DNA of 64,000 nt from Gelidibacter pelagius (lineage in GTDB: Bacteria > Bacteroidota > Bacteroidia > Flavobacteriales > Flavobacteriaceae): positions 62,001-126,000 of the forward strand of contig NZ_JAGEVG010000004.1 of NCBI RefSeq assembly GCF_017581925.1, in the 5' to 3' direction. Each line of letters opens with the position of its first letter. Position 1 is the stretch's first letter. The position numbers were made by a program, and so were the translations under genes. Positions 7,779 to 14,766 of the stretch are shown here, in pieces. Below the pieces are notes generated by a model. The model was not told where the DNA came from, did not search any database, and was given only the letters and a program-made list of their open reading frames with translations.

Positions 7779-7803
7779 GGATTTCCGCCTTCGCGGAAAT
7801 GAC
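7779..7803. repeat. R1-like hairpin upstream of the GIY-YIG gene
   Basis: GGATTTCCGC-cttc-GCGGAAATGAC, an A/T-richer relative of R1, between the attenuator terminator and the GIY-YIG start. A possible half copy (TGGCGGAAATCTT) occurs on the other side of the gene near 7434-7446. Confidence 0.65.
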
Positions 7804-7814
7804 AATCGGCAAAT

Positions 7815-7849
7815 AAAAAAAGGCCTGTCGTGAATGACAAGCCTTTTTT
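7815..7849 (-). terminator. trp attenuator terminator
   Basis: In the minus-strand RNA the arms GGCUUGUC and GACAGGCC pair over all eight positions, including one G-U pair, around the loop AUUCAC, and are followed by a U tract. Read on the plus strand the same position is an A-C mismatch, so the hairpin is built for trp-direction RNA. It lies between the leader peptide and the first operon gene. The loop-side UCACGA (7833 to 7828) is complementary to UCGUGA at the end of the leader ORF (7886 to 7881), giving an alternative, mutually exclusive fold. Confidence 0.88.
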
Positions 7850-7880
7850 ATATTAAATTTAAATATACTATAGCATTACC

Positions 7881-7937
7881 TCACGAATTTTGTTTCGAAA
7901 AGTTCCACCACCAAGTATGATTTAATGTTGTGTACAT
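7881..7937 (-). CDS. trpL: trp leader peptide with three consecutive Trp codons
   Basis: An 18-residue ORF, MYTTLNHTWWWNFSKQNS, starting at the ATG at 7935-7937 and ending with TGA at 7881-7883. The UGG UGG UGG run occupies 7905-7913. Trp is normally the rarest residue, so three in a row directly upstream of a terminator and the trp genes is strong evidence for ribosome-mediated attenuation. A ribosome stalled on the Trp codons would leave the segment at 7881-7886 free to pair with the terminator loop and let transcription continue. A ribosome reaching the stop codon would cover that segment, so the terminator forms. No Shine-Dalgarno is visible, as is common in Bacteroidota. Confidence 0.88.
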   Translation of the reverse strand: MYTTLNHTWWWNFSKQNS

Positions 7938-7950
7938 GTTTTTGTTTTGT

Positions 7951-7980
7951 CAAATATAGAAATCAATATTTAGTTTACAA
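7951..7980 (-). promoter_or_regulatory. trp operon promoter, Bacteroidota type
   Basis: On the minus strand, TTG (7980-7978) is followed after 19 bases by TATATTTG (7958-7951), a full match to the Bacteroidota -33 TTG / -7 TAnnTTTG architecture. Transcription would begin near 7945, a few bases before the trpL start codon. Confidence 0.82.
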
Positions 7981-8002
7981 ATAATTTGGGAAGAAAATAA
8001 AA

Positions 8003-8043
8003 AAAAGAATCCCGCTTCCGAGAAGTTGGAAGCAGGATTCTTT
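8003..8043 (-). terminator. Rho-independent terminator of the marR-yceI unit
   Basis: Arms AAAGAATCC-GCTTCC and GGAAGC-GGATTCTTT around an 8-base loop. The single C/A mismatch on the plus strand becomes a G-U pair in minus-strand RNA, followed by U residues. It ends the YceI transcript upstream of the trp promoter. Confidence 0.8.
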
Positions 8044-8077
8044 CTTGTTAAAATGTAGCTCTTAATAAATCTTAGGT

Positions 8078-8635
8078 CTAAAACTTAAGATTTACATTGA
8101 GATCAAAATTATCATAGATAGCTTTGTCTTTAAGGTTGTCAAAGAAACTCGCTGATCTAAATTTTATATCATATTTGGTACGGTCTACTTTAAGGTCAGC
8201 TTTGGCAGTATTTCCAGAAACAACCATATCAAAAGTGTTCGGATTCGTGATACCTTTGATGGTCAAGTCTCCTGTTACCTTGTATTTGCCGTCTTTACCT
8301 GACACATTCGTAATGACAAATGTCGCAGCAGTATGCTTGTCTGTACTGAAAAAATCATCTGACTTTAGATGTGCCTCAAGTTTGCCTTTCATCTCTCCTT
8401 CAAGATCTGTCACAGTTAATGTGGTCATATCCATTGTAAAGGTTCCACCAGTCAACTGATTCTTGTCGTCAAATTGAAGTGCACCTTTTTGAAGAATGAT
8501 AAATCCGTCATGCTCTCCAGTTACTTTATGGCCTTTCCAGATTATTTTACTGTTGTCAACATCAACTTTCTTTTCGATTGAAGTGGTAAATGAACTGGCT
8601 GCAAAAGCCATTGCTAAAATTAGTGTACTATTCAT
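8078..8635 (-). CDS. YceI-family periplasmic lipocalin-like protein
   Basis: YceI proteins form an extended beta-barrel that binds long isoprenoid-type lipids. This one has 185 residues with a short N-terminal signal-like stretch (LILAMAFAASSFTT), then the family pattern: VDVDNSKIIWKGHKVTGEHDGFI, GGTFTMDMTTLTVTD, LEAHLKSDDFFST, AATFVITNV, YKVTGDLTIKGIT, DRTKYDIKFRS and the closing FDLNVNLKF. It follows marR with a short spacer in the same direction, so the two are probably co-transcribed and under MarR control. The exact ligand cannot be told from sequence. Confidence 0.92.
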   Translation of the reverse strand: MNSTLILAMAFAASSFTTSIEKKVDVDNSKIIWKGHKVTGEHDGFIILQKGALQFDDKNQLTGGTFTMDMTTLTVTDLEGEMKGKLEAHLKSDDFFSTDKHTAATFVITNVSGKDGKYKVTGDLTIKGITNPNTFDMVVSGNTAKADLKVDRTKYDIKFRSASFFDNLKDKAIYDNFDLNVNLKF

Positions 8636-8666
8636 AAAATTTGTTTTAAAAGTGTAATTAATGGTT

Positions 8667-9122
8667 TTAATTTCTGAGTTTTGTTAATAAATTATTTAGA
8701 GTTTTGAGCTCTTCTTGAGATAAAGGGGACGTGATGTTTGCTTCTGCACCTGCAACTAAAGGATCGATTTCCTCTAAGAAATTCAAACCTTGTGAGGTTA
8801 TGAAAATCTCAACTTTTCTGCGATTTTTTTCACATACAAAACGTTCTACATAACCTTTCAATATAAGCTTGTCTACCAATCTCGTGGTGTTGCTCATCTT
8901 GCTGACCATTCTACTTTGAATGTCTTGAAGGTTTGTGGCCTTACCTTTTTGTCCTCGTAAAATTCGGAGCACATTAAACTGTTCAATGGAAATATCCGAA
9001 GGCTTAAGAGTATTTGAAATACTGTCTTTAATAATATTAGCTGTATAAGAAATATTCAAAACGGTCTTTTTCGCCAATGGTATTTGGGAAGTGGTTAATA
9101 AGATGTCTTCTAATTCTTTCAT
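8667..9122 (-). CDS. MarR-family transcriptional regulator
   Basis: A winged-helix repressor-type regulator of 151 residues. The HTH and wing are visible in SIEQFNVLRILRGQKGKATNLQD, then MVSKMSNTTRLVDKLILKGYVERFV and KNRRKVEIFITSQG. I chose the ATG at 9120-9122 (MKELEDIL...) rather than the TTG six bases upstream. The promoter -7 element TACATTTG lies at 9141-9148 on the minus strand, and two inverted repeats overlap the transcript start, which suggests autoregulation. It diverges from the TlpA-like gene and precedes yceI. Confidence 0.92.
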   Translation of the reverse strand: MKELEDILLTTSQIPLAKKTVLNISYTANIIKDSISNTLKPSDISIEQFNVLRILRGQKGKATNLQDIQSRMVSKMSNTTRLVDKLILKGYVERFVCEKNRRKVEIFITSQGLNFLEEIDPLVAGAEANITSPLSQEELKTLNNLLTKLRN

Positions 9123-9123
9123 A

Positions 9124-9148
9124 TACAACTATTGTAGGTACAAATGTA
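9124..9148 (-). promoter_or_regulatory. marR promoter with candidate MarR operators
   Basis: The minus-strand -7 element TACATTTG is at 9148-9141. Overlapping it are TACA-AA-TGTA (9139-9148) and next to it TACAA-CTA-TTGTA (9124-9136), both inverted repeats placed where a bound repressor would block initiation or early elongation. Confidence 0.55.
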
Positions 9149-9235
9149 TGATTATTTTTGATTACTATAATTAATTAGGCTATAATGTTTTGTTAAAGTT
9201 TAAATGGTCTTCAAATGGATTTTTATTTTTATAGC

Positions 9236-9763
9236 ATGAGAACACTATGTTTATTGATATTGATTTTAACGGCATCTTGCAAAGAGGAGAACCGTAAAAA
9301 TGAGACCAAGGTAGATATTGAACATAATGAAGATTATTCTACAGTTCCTTTGGAAATTTATGATTTTGAAGGTTTAAAACCTTTCCTGAAAACGAACACA
9401 GATAAAATCTACGTTGTTAATTTTTGGGCCACTTGGTGTGCGCCTTGCATTAAGGAACTGCCTTATTTTGAGGATTTGAACTCCACTTACAGAGATAAGA
9501 ACGTAGAAGTACTGTTGGTGAGTTTAGATTTTCCAAAGAAATATGATTCCCATTTAAAACCCTTCATAAAAAAGAATAATTTAAATTCCAAAGTTGTAGC
9601 CCTGGATGACAATGACTCCAATTCTTGGATCCCCGCAATACATCCAGATTGGTCAGGTGCCATTCCTGCAACGCTGATTTTTAATAAAGATAAGCGCCAG
9701 TTCTATGAGCGAACATTTACCTATGAGGAATTAGAAGCAGAAGTTAAGCAATTTTTAAATTAA
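9236..9763 (+). CDS. TlpA/ResA-like thioredoxin-fold lipoprotein
   Basis: A membrane-anchored periplasmic thiol-disulfide oxidoreductase of 175 residues. I take the ATG at 9236 because it gives a clean lipoprotein signal (MRTLCLLILILTASC, lipid-modified Cys15); an in-frame ATG 21 bases upstream would put extra residues before it. The redox motif is WCAPC in VVNFWATWCAPCIKELPYF, followed by typical strands EVLLVSLDFP and GAIPATLIF with the cis-Pro. Targets may be cytochrome c or other exported thiol proteins. It opens a run of redox genes (9.2-12.1 kb). Confidence 0.92.
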   Translation: MRTLCLLILILTASCKEENRKNETKVDIEHNEDYSTVPLEIYDFEGLKPFLKTNTDKIYVVNFWATWCAPCIKELPYFEDLNSTYRDKNVEVLLVSLDFPKKYDSHLKPFIKKNNLNSKVVALDDNDSNSWIPAIHPDWSGAIPATLIFNKDKRQFYERTFTYEELEAEVKQFLN

Positions 9764-9838
9764 AAAATCGCATTTCGCCCTCGAAAGAATGGAACAATTA
9801 TTGAACAGTATAAGACGGAATAACAATATATAATAAAT

Positions 9839-10444
9839 ATGAAAAATATAAAAGGAATTATCGCTGTCGTTGCTATTGTCATGCTTTCTGGATTTGCAAC
9901 CATGAAGAGTGGTTATAAGATTGGTGATATTGCTACAGATTTTAAACTTGAAAATATTGACGGTAAGATGGTGTCCTTGTCTGATTATAAAGATGCGAAA
10001 GGATTTATTGTCATTTTCACCTGTAATACCTGTCCATATTCTGTGGCTTATGAAGATAGAATTATAGCGCTTGACAAAAAATATGCAAGCAAAGGATATC
10101 CCGTTATTGCCATAATGCCGAACAATACAGAAGTTCAGCCTAGAGACAATATGGAGGCCATGAAAGAAAGAGCTAAGAGAAAAGGATTCACATTTCCTTA
10201 TCTCAAAGATGAAGGTCAAAAGATTTCTCCACAATATGGCGCCACAAAAACACCTGAAGTTTATGTGTTACAAAAGACAAATAAGGGCAATGAAGTAAAA
10301 TATATTGGTGCTATTGATGATAATTATCAAGACGCAACTGCAGTAGAATCGAAATATGTCGAAAATGCAGTGGACGCACTATTGTCTGGACAACCAATTA
10401 AGGAATCTCAAACAAGAGCCATCGGCTGTTCTATCAAGTTGTAA
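9839..10444 (+). CDS. Redoxin-type thioredoxin-family protein, exported
   Basis: 201 residues with an N-terminal hydrophobic segment (IIAVVAIVMLSGFA) that is a signal peptide or anchor. The peroxiredoxin/AhpC-TSA fold is visible: IGDIATDFKLENIDGKMVSLSDY, then FIVIFTCNTCPYSVAYEDR with a CNTC pair, and later TPEVYVL with the cis-Pro. The CNTCP motif characterises a Bacteroidota group of redoxin-domain proteins. The substrate is not known. It follows the TlpA-like gene after 75 bases and ends before a clear terminator. Confidence 0.88.
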   Translation: MKNIKGIIAVVAIVMLSGFATMKSGYKIGDIATDFKLENIDGKMVSLSDYKDAKGFIVIFTCNTCPYSVAYEDRIIALDKKYASKGYPVIAIMPNNTEVQPRDNMEAMKERAKRKGFTFPYLKDEGQKISPQYGATKTPEVYVLQKTNKGNEVKYIGAIDDNYQDATAVESKYVENAVDALLSGQPIKESQTRAIGCSIKL

Positions 10445-10511
10445 ACCAATTTATTTGAGCAAAATAGAGACTTCATTGCGGTGAATAAAAAGAGTCAAAT
10501 GTTAAAAATTG

Positions 10512-10541
10512 AATCCGAGGTGTAACACTTCGGATTTTTTT
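10512..10541 (+). terminator. Rho-independent terminator
   Basis: Arms AATCCGAGGTG and CACTTCGGATT with a G-U pair, followed by a run of T. It ends the transcript of the redoxin gene. Confidence 0.82.
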
Positions 10542-10563
10542 CGTCTATATCACAAAGAAATGT

Positions 10564-10571
10564 TAATTTTG
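10564..10571 (+). promoter_or_regulatory. Candidate -7 element for the rhodanese gene
   Basis: TAATTTTG matches TAnnTTTG and lies 20 bases before the ATG of the next gene, directly after a terminator. No good TTG is present at -33, so the assignment is tentative. Confidence 0.4.
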
Positions 10572-10591
10572 TCCCTTTAAAAATAATTTCT

Positions 10592-10903
10592 ATGGCAGAT
10601 TTAAAGCAACAAGAATGGGCATCTCAATTGGAGAATGACAAAGACGCAATCATTTTGGACGTAAGAACACAAGAGGAAGTTGATGAAGGATACATTCCAG
10701 AAGCCATTCATTTAGATATACATAAAGGGCAAGAGTTTATTGATGAAATCAAAAAGCTTGATCCTGATAAGAATTATTATGTGTATTGCAGATCTGGGGG
10801 AAGAAGTGGTCAAGCGTGTTCTATAATGAATTCTTTGGGATTCAAAAATGCCTATAACTTAATGGGAGGTTTTAGTGAATGGAAAGGCCCATCCACACAA
10901 TAA
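10592..10903 (+). CDS. Single-domain rhodanese, cytoplasmic
   Basis: 103 residues, one rhodanese fold. The active-site loop is YVYCRSGGRSGQA with the persulfide-forming Cys; VRTQEEVDEGYIPEAIHLD and the C-terminal NLMGGFSEWKG are typical. There is no signal peptide. It would transfer sulfane sulfur between thiols, with an unknown acceptor. It is followed after a short gap by a second rhodanese that carries a lipoprotein signal, giving a cytoplasmic and exported pair. Confidence 0.93.
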   Translation: MADLKQQEWASQLENDKDAIILDVRTQEEVDEGYIPEAIHLDIHKGQEFIDEIKKLDPDKNYYVYCRSGGRSGQACSIMNSLGFKNAYNLMGGFSEWKGPSTQ

Positions 10904-10944
10904 ACCATGATTTTTTTCTTTATAAGGAAGTTAAACCACATATT

Positions 10945-11340
10945 ATGAACCGTTTTTTATTGATTTTTATTATTGCTTCTGTCTTCCTAACCAGCTGTAA
11001 GGACAAAGCTGAAGGTGAGATTAATTTGGTTACAGCTGAAGAAATGTTGTCTTTAATGGAGTTGGAGGATGTTCAATTAGTTGATGTGAGAACGGCCAAG
11101 GAAAGAGAGGACGGATATATTAAAAACTCACAAAATATTGATTTCTATTCGCCAACATTTGATGAAGACATCTTAAAGTTGGATAAGAGTAAACCCGTTA
11201 TTATATATTGTCGTTCAGGAAAGCGCAGTGCAGATTGTGCCGAGAAGCTGATAGAGGCCGGTTTTGTTAAAGTCTATGACCTTGAAGGTGGGATTACCCA
11301 ATGGCTTTTTGAAGACCGCGACATTGAAATGGCAAATTAA
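10945..11340 (+). CDS. Rhodanese-domain lipoprotein
   Basis: 131 residues from the ATG at 10945, chosen because it gives the signal MNRFLLIFIIASVFLTSC with a lipobox Cys18; a longer in-frame start at 10879 would overlap the preceding gene. The rhodanese domain carries VDVRTAKEREDGYIKNSQNID and the active loop IIYCRSGKRSADCA. It would sit in the periplasm, anchored by lipid, and may handle sulfane sulfur or act as a thiol carrier for the neighbouring redox proteins. It ends 50 bases before a terminator. Confidence 0.9.
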   Translation: MNRFLLIFIIASVFLTSCKDKAEGEINLVTAEEMLSLMELEDVQLVDVRTAKEREDGYIKNSQNIDFYSPTFDEDILKLDKSKPVIIYCRSGKRSADCAEKLIEAGFVKVYDLEGGITQWLFEDRDIEMAN

Positions 11341-11389
11341 TCGAAGGACACAATTCCTATAAAATAGCCAACCTTAAACCAAAATTGTA

Positions 11390-11424
11390 AAACCTTGTAT
11401 GTGTAACCACTACAAGGTTTTTTT
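11390..11424 (+). terminator. Rho-independent terminator
   Basis: AAACCTTGTA and TACAAGGTTT arms around an 11-base loop, followed by TTTT. It ends the rhodanese transcript. Confidence 0.85.
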
Positions 11425-11608
11425 ATGGGAGCATTTAGACAAATATCCGTAACCAATATAAAATGTGACATGTGATAATCTTTAATTTTTATGTGAGAAA
11501 ATGAAAGTGTAAATCGATTGTGAACTAATAATTAGTAGATTTAAAAAACATCTTAGGATTATGGATGACATTTGCATTAAATCCATCCGCAATCTAAAAA
11601 TCAAGCCT

Positions 11609-12055
11609 ATGAAAAATATAGTTTATCTATTTCTTATGTTATTTAGTGTCCAGGTATTTTCTCAAATCCATGACCCCGTGAAGTGGAAGACTTCGGTGAA
11701 TAAAATTTCAAATATAGAATATGAGCTTGTCGCCACCGCTAATATTCAGGGTGAATGGCACCTGTACTCTCAAAATATTCCTAAAGGCGGACCTGAGCCT
11801 ACAAGTTTTATTTTTGAAGGGAGTTCAGATTATATGAAACGAGGAAATACTTCAGAAGGACCTGGTCATGAAGCTCATGACAAAACCTTTAATATGCGCA
11901 TCAAATATTTTGCTAAGACAGCCGATTTTAAACAACGTATCCGAGTCAAGAATAAAAACCCTTTCAAAGTGAATGCTGTAGTGGAGTTTATGGTCTGCAA
12001 TGACATCCAGTGCTTACCTTCAAAGGAGGTAGATTTGGTCTTTGATGTGAAATAA
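11609..12055 (+). CDS. Stand-alone DsbD N-terminal-like domain protein
   Basis: 148 residues from the ATG at 11609, which gives a clean signal peptide (MKNIVYLFLMLFSVQVFSQ); the reading frame is open further upstream. The mature part (PVKWKTSVNKISNIEYELVATANIQGEWHLYSQ...) matches the immunoglobulin-like DsbD-alpha/C-terminal-of-TlpA-partner domain, with a late Cys pair in VCNDIQC. Full DsbD also has a membrane domain and a thioredoxin domain; both are absent. It may accept electrons from a separate membrane DsbD or be a chaperone-like partner of the TlpA proteins nearby. A periplasmic location is inferred. Confidence 0.78.
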   Translation: MKNIVYLFLMLFSVQVFSQIHDPVKWKTSVNKISNIEYELVATANIQGEWHLYSQNIPKGGPEPTSFIFEGSSDYMKRGNTSEGPGHEAHDKTFNMRIKYFAKTADFKQRIRVKNKNPFKVNAVVEFMVCNDIQCLPSKEVDLVFDVK

Positions 12056-12058
12056 TTT

Positions 12059-12098
12059 ATTCCCACCAATGGGTTTCAATACCCCGAGGTTCTTGATT
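12059..12098 (-). repeat. Copy 1 of a dispersed element resembling a protein C-terminus
   Basis: Forty bases that align without gaps to 32498-32537 with 31 identities. On the minus strand both read NQEPR, five variable residues, WW and Glu/Lys, then TAA. The preceding frame is interrupted within 20 bases, so neither is an intact gene as it stands. Confidence 0.5.
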
Positions 12099-12233
12099 AA
12101 TTAAAATCAATTAAATTTCCTTCCAACATATTCGATTTTCATTTATAGATTTTTGAATGCCTAAACCGTAAAGTAAAGGGCTGCATTGACAGCATTTTTT
12201 TATGGATAAAAATCTCAGTAAATAAACCAATTT

Positions 12234-13607
12234 TTAAACAATGATATTTTCAACATCATTGAGTTTTGGGATATAGACATTCCATTTGTAGGTGTCTGTT
12301 ATTTTTACTCTAAACGCATCTAAAGCGGCCGGTTCACCGTGGATGAGGTAAACTTTTTCAGGAATGTTCTTGATAGCACCCATCCAATGGAGCAATTCAT
12401 TTTGATCGGCATGGGCAGATAAACTCTCAATATGCTTGATTGTTGCTTTTACCGGATGATATTTCCCAGAAAACCTGATTTCATGGGCGCCGTCGAGTAA
12501 TTGTCTGCCGCGTGTGCCTTCCGCCTGATAGCCTACCAATAAAACAGTGGTCGAAGCCTCATCAATGAGTTGTTGTAGATAGGTGAGGACTCTTCCTCCA
12601 GTAACCATACCGCTTCCGGCAATGATTATTTTGGAACGTTTGTCGTCAATGGTTTCCCAGGTTTCTTTGTAAGATTGGACTATATTCACATGATTGCACA
12701 TGGCGTTATAATCTGAATCGGACAATTTATGCCATTTAGGAAATAGTCTAAATACATTTAAAACATTGTTCCCCATTGGGCTATCTACAAAAATGGGGAT
12801 GTTGGGGATTTTATTCTTTTTATATAATTTCCATAGAATATACATCAGTGTTTGGAGTCGTTCTACTGCAAAACTTGGGATGATCAGATTGCCTTTCTTG
12901 TGAATGGTTTCAAGTATGATATCCGTAAGAATGTGCTCTACATTGTCTTCGGGATGGAGTTTATTCCCGTAAGTACTTTCGATAAATAGGAAATCTGCCC
13001 ATTCAGGACGCTTAGGGTCATCCAATAAATAATCGTCGTTTCGGCCAATATCTCCAGAAAATACAAAGCGTTTGGAATTGATATCTAATTCTATAAATGT
13101 TGCACCAATGATGTGGCCGTTGTATTGAAAACGATAGGAGATATGCTCGGATAGACCAATCCATTTGTCTCCCATCTCAACTTGAAACAAACGGATGGTT
13201 TTTTCTGCCTCTGCAACCGTATAAAAAGGCAGGGCAGGATCATGTTTTGTGTATTTTTCATCATTGGCCTTTGCCGCTTCTTCTTCATGGATTTTAGCAC
13301 TGTCCTTCAAAATGATTTCCGCGATAGCCAAAGTAGGGCCAGTTCCAATGATTTTTCCTTTAAAACCTTGCTTAACCAAGCGTGGTAAATAGCCAACATG
13401 ATCTAAATGACCATGGGTAAGCAGTACGATATCTATGGTGCTCACATCGATAGGGAGATTGATCCAATTAAGTTCGCGGAGTTCTTTTAAACCTTGGAAC
13501 ATCCCACAATCAATTAGGATGTTTTTTTCTGAGGTTTCAACAAAGAACTTCGAGCCCGTAACAACACTCGATGCACCCAGAAAACTTACTTTTACACTAT
13601 TGTCCAT
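12234..13607 (-). CDS. Beta-CASP metallo-beta-lactamase fold hydrolase (RNA-processing type)
   Basis: 457 residues with the zinc motif LLTHGHLDHVGYLPRL near 68-75, a beta-CASP insertion, and a C-terminal RMMBL segment (GYQAEGTRGRQLLDGA, ESLSAHADQNELLHWM, KVYLIHGEPAAL). This is the COG1236/YSH1-like group related to CPSF-type and RNase J-like nucleases, so an RNA substrate is likely but not proven. The downstream partner in transcription order is none; upstream by four bases lies an ATP-cone/nuclease fusion in the same direction, indicating a two-gene operon. Confidence 0.92.
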   Translation of the reverse strand: MDNSVKVSFLGASSVVTGSKFFVETSEKNILIDCGMFQGLKELRELNWINLPIDVSTIDIVLLTHGHLDHVGYLPRLVKQGFKGKIIGTGPTLAIAEIILKDSAKIHEEEAAKANDEKYTKHDPALPFYTVAEAEKTIRLFQVEMGDKWIGLSEHISYRFQYNGHIIGATFIELDINSKRFVFSGDIGRNDDYLLDDPKRPEWADFLFIESTYGNKLHPEDNVEHILTDIILETIHKKGNLIIPSFAVERLQTLMYILWKLYKKNKIPNIPIFVDSPMGNNVLNVFRLFPKWHKLSDSDYNAMCNHVNIVQSYKETWETIDDKRSKIIIAGSGMVTGGRVLTYLQQLIDEASTTVLLVGYQAEGTRGRQLLDGAHEIRFSGKYHPVKATIKHIESLSAHADQNELLHWMGAIKNIPEKVYLIHGEPAALDAFRVKITDTYKWNVYIPKLNDVENIIV

Positions 13608-13611
13608 AATC

Positions 13612-14448
13612 TTAATGTTTGCATAACATATTTATTTCTTTTTGAATTTTCGATTTGCGGGTTTCCGAGATCCCAAGATGATCCAAGAAAAAAAGATCGT
13701 CAATCAAGTCTCTGCACAACACCACATCTCTACTTAACAAAAATTGTTTTTCACGATTGGTCAATAAAGTGGACACGGTTATTGGATATAAGCCTAACCT
13801 GTCAATCCGATCTCTTAACCCATCATGTTCTGGATAATCCCAACTCAAAAGATATAAACCAATGCAGTTTCCGTATTGAATGGCATCTTTGGTAAAACGA
13901 GTGTTAGTGACCACCCAGCCTGCTTCTAATTTTGTTTCACGGGGTTTTGAATCCCAATCCGATTTGACATCTTTGAATCTTGAAGCTATATACAATGGCA
14001 CTTTAACGTTGCAGTTTCTGCCTTGTTCAGTATGGAACTTGCATTCCACGAGCGTTGTCATTCCATTTTTTTCGGCGATGACATCTATTTCATGGCGCAC
14101 ACATTCACCTTGCATAATTTTGCTTACTTGCGTGTCATAACCTGAATATTTTAAAATTGCACTAATAAAACGCTCAAAAGGATAGCCGGTAGGCCCCAAT
14201 TCATAGATCGCTTTTTTAAGTTTGTACTTTGATGCGAGATGGCCCCCTTTCTTTTTTAATAATGCGAATGCTCTATTATAGATTTCCTTGGTTGAAATGC
14301 CATCGTATAATTCTTCTTTCACTTTTTCAATAATCCCGTCCACTGTTTGCTGATCTGCACCTGATTTGCCCAACGATGTACGTAGTTTTTTCAGCGAAAA
14401 CTTTACTTTTTCACCAGAGGATTTAATGATGTCGATATTGGTGTTCAT
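13612..14448 (-). CDS. ATP-cone domain fused to an Mrr-like restriction endonuclease domain
   Basis: 278 residues. Residues 4-85 form an ATP-cone, the nucleotide-sensing domain of ribonucleotide reductases and NrdR (IIKSSGEKVKFSLKKLRTSL, then the helix-rich segment to LKKAIYELG). Residues 88-215 carry a PD-(D/E)XK nuclease fold: FERFISAILKYSGYDT, with Asp122 in HEIDVI, and Glu135 and Lys137 in LVECKF, the complete D-x12-E-x-K site. The C-terminal 60 residues are unassigned. A nuclease whose activity is tuned by (d)ATP is a reasonable reading. It precedes the beta-CASP gene by four bases, so the two may act on the same nucleic acid. Confidence 0.86.
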   Translation of the reverse strand: MNTNIDIIKSSGEKVKFSLKKLRTSLGKSGADQQTVDGIIEKVKEELYDGISTKEIYNRAFALLKKKGGHLASKYKLKKAIYELGPTGYPFERFISAILKYSGYDTQVSKIMQGECVRHEIDVIAEKNGMTTLVECKFHTEQGRNCNVKVPLYIASRFKDVKSDWDSKPRETKLEAGWVVTNTRFTKDAIQYGNCIGLYLLSWDYPEHDGLRDRIDRLGLYPITVSTLLTNREKQFLLSRDVVLCRDLIDDLFFLDHLGISETRKSKIQKEINMLCKH

Positions 14449-14766
14449 AGTTTTTTTATGAAAAAGGATGAAGGCTCCTTATGGTTAATGAGTTAAAGTT
14501 AATCACTAAATGGGAGAAGACCTATGATAAATATCACGTCATATAGAGATTAAAGTCGCAATCAAATCTCATCTTATATACTTTATAGGTATCTAAAGAT
14601 GAATCTATTGTTATAAGCTAGGCAATAGAACCTAGTAATATCGAACTCTAATTTTGTCGTAAATTATTTTAAAACGTAGTCATTATTTCTCTTACTCATG
14701 AGGGATGTCATTTTATATGGTTTTAATTCAAAGTAATTTTATACTTAACCATAAAATGATAAAATC
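14449..14766. other. Divergent intergenic region, no gene seen
   Basis: AT-rich sequence between the ATP-cone/nuclease gene (minus) and the WG-repeat gene (plus). It must contain both promoters, but I found no TAnnTTTG element in a convincing position on either strand and no repeats. Confidence 0.6.

Noticed and set aside
7815-7849. Reading this hairpin as the terminator of the yceI transcript
   Set aside because: yceI already has its own terminator at 8003-8043, and this hairpin lies downstream of a good promoter and leader ORF, so it fits attenuation much better.
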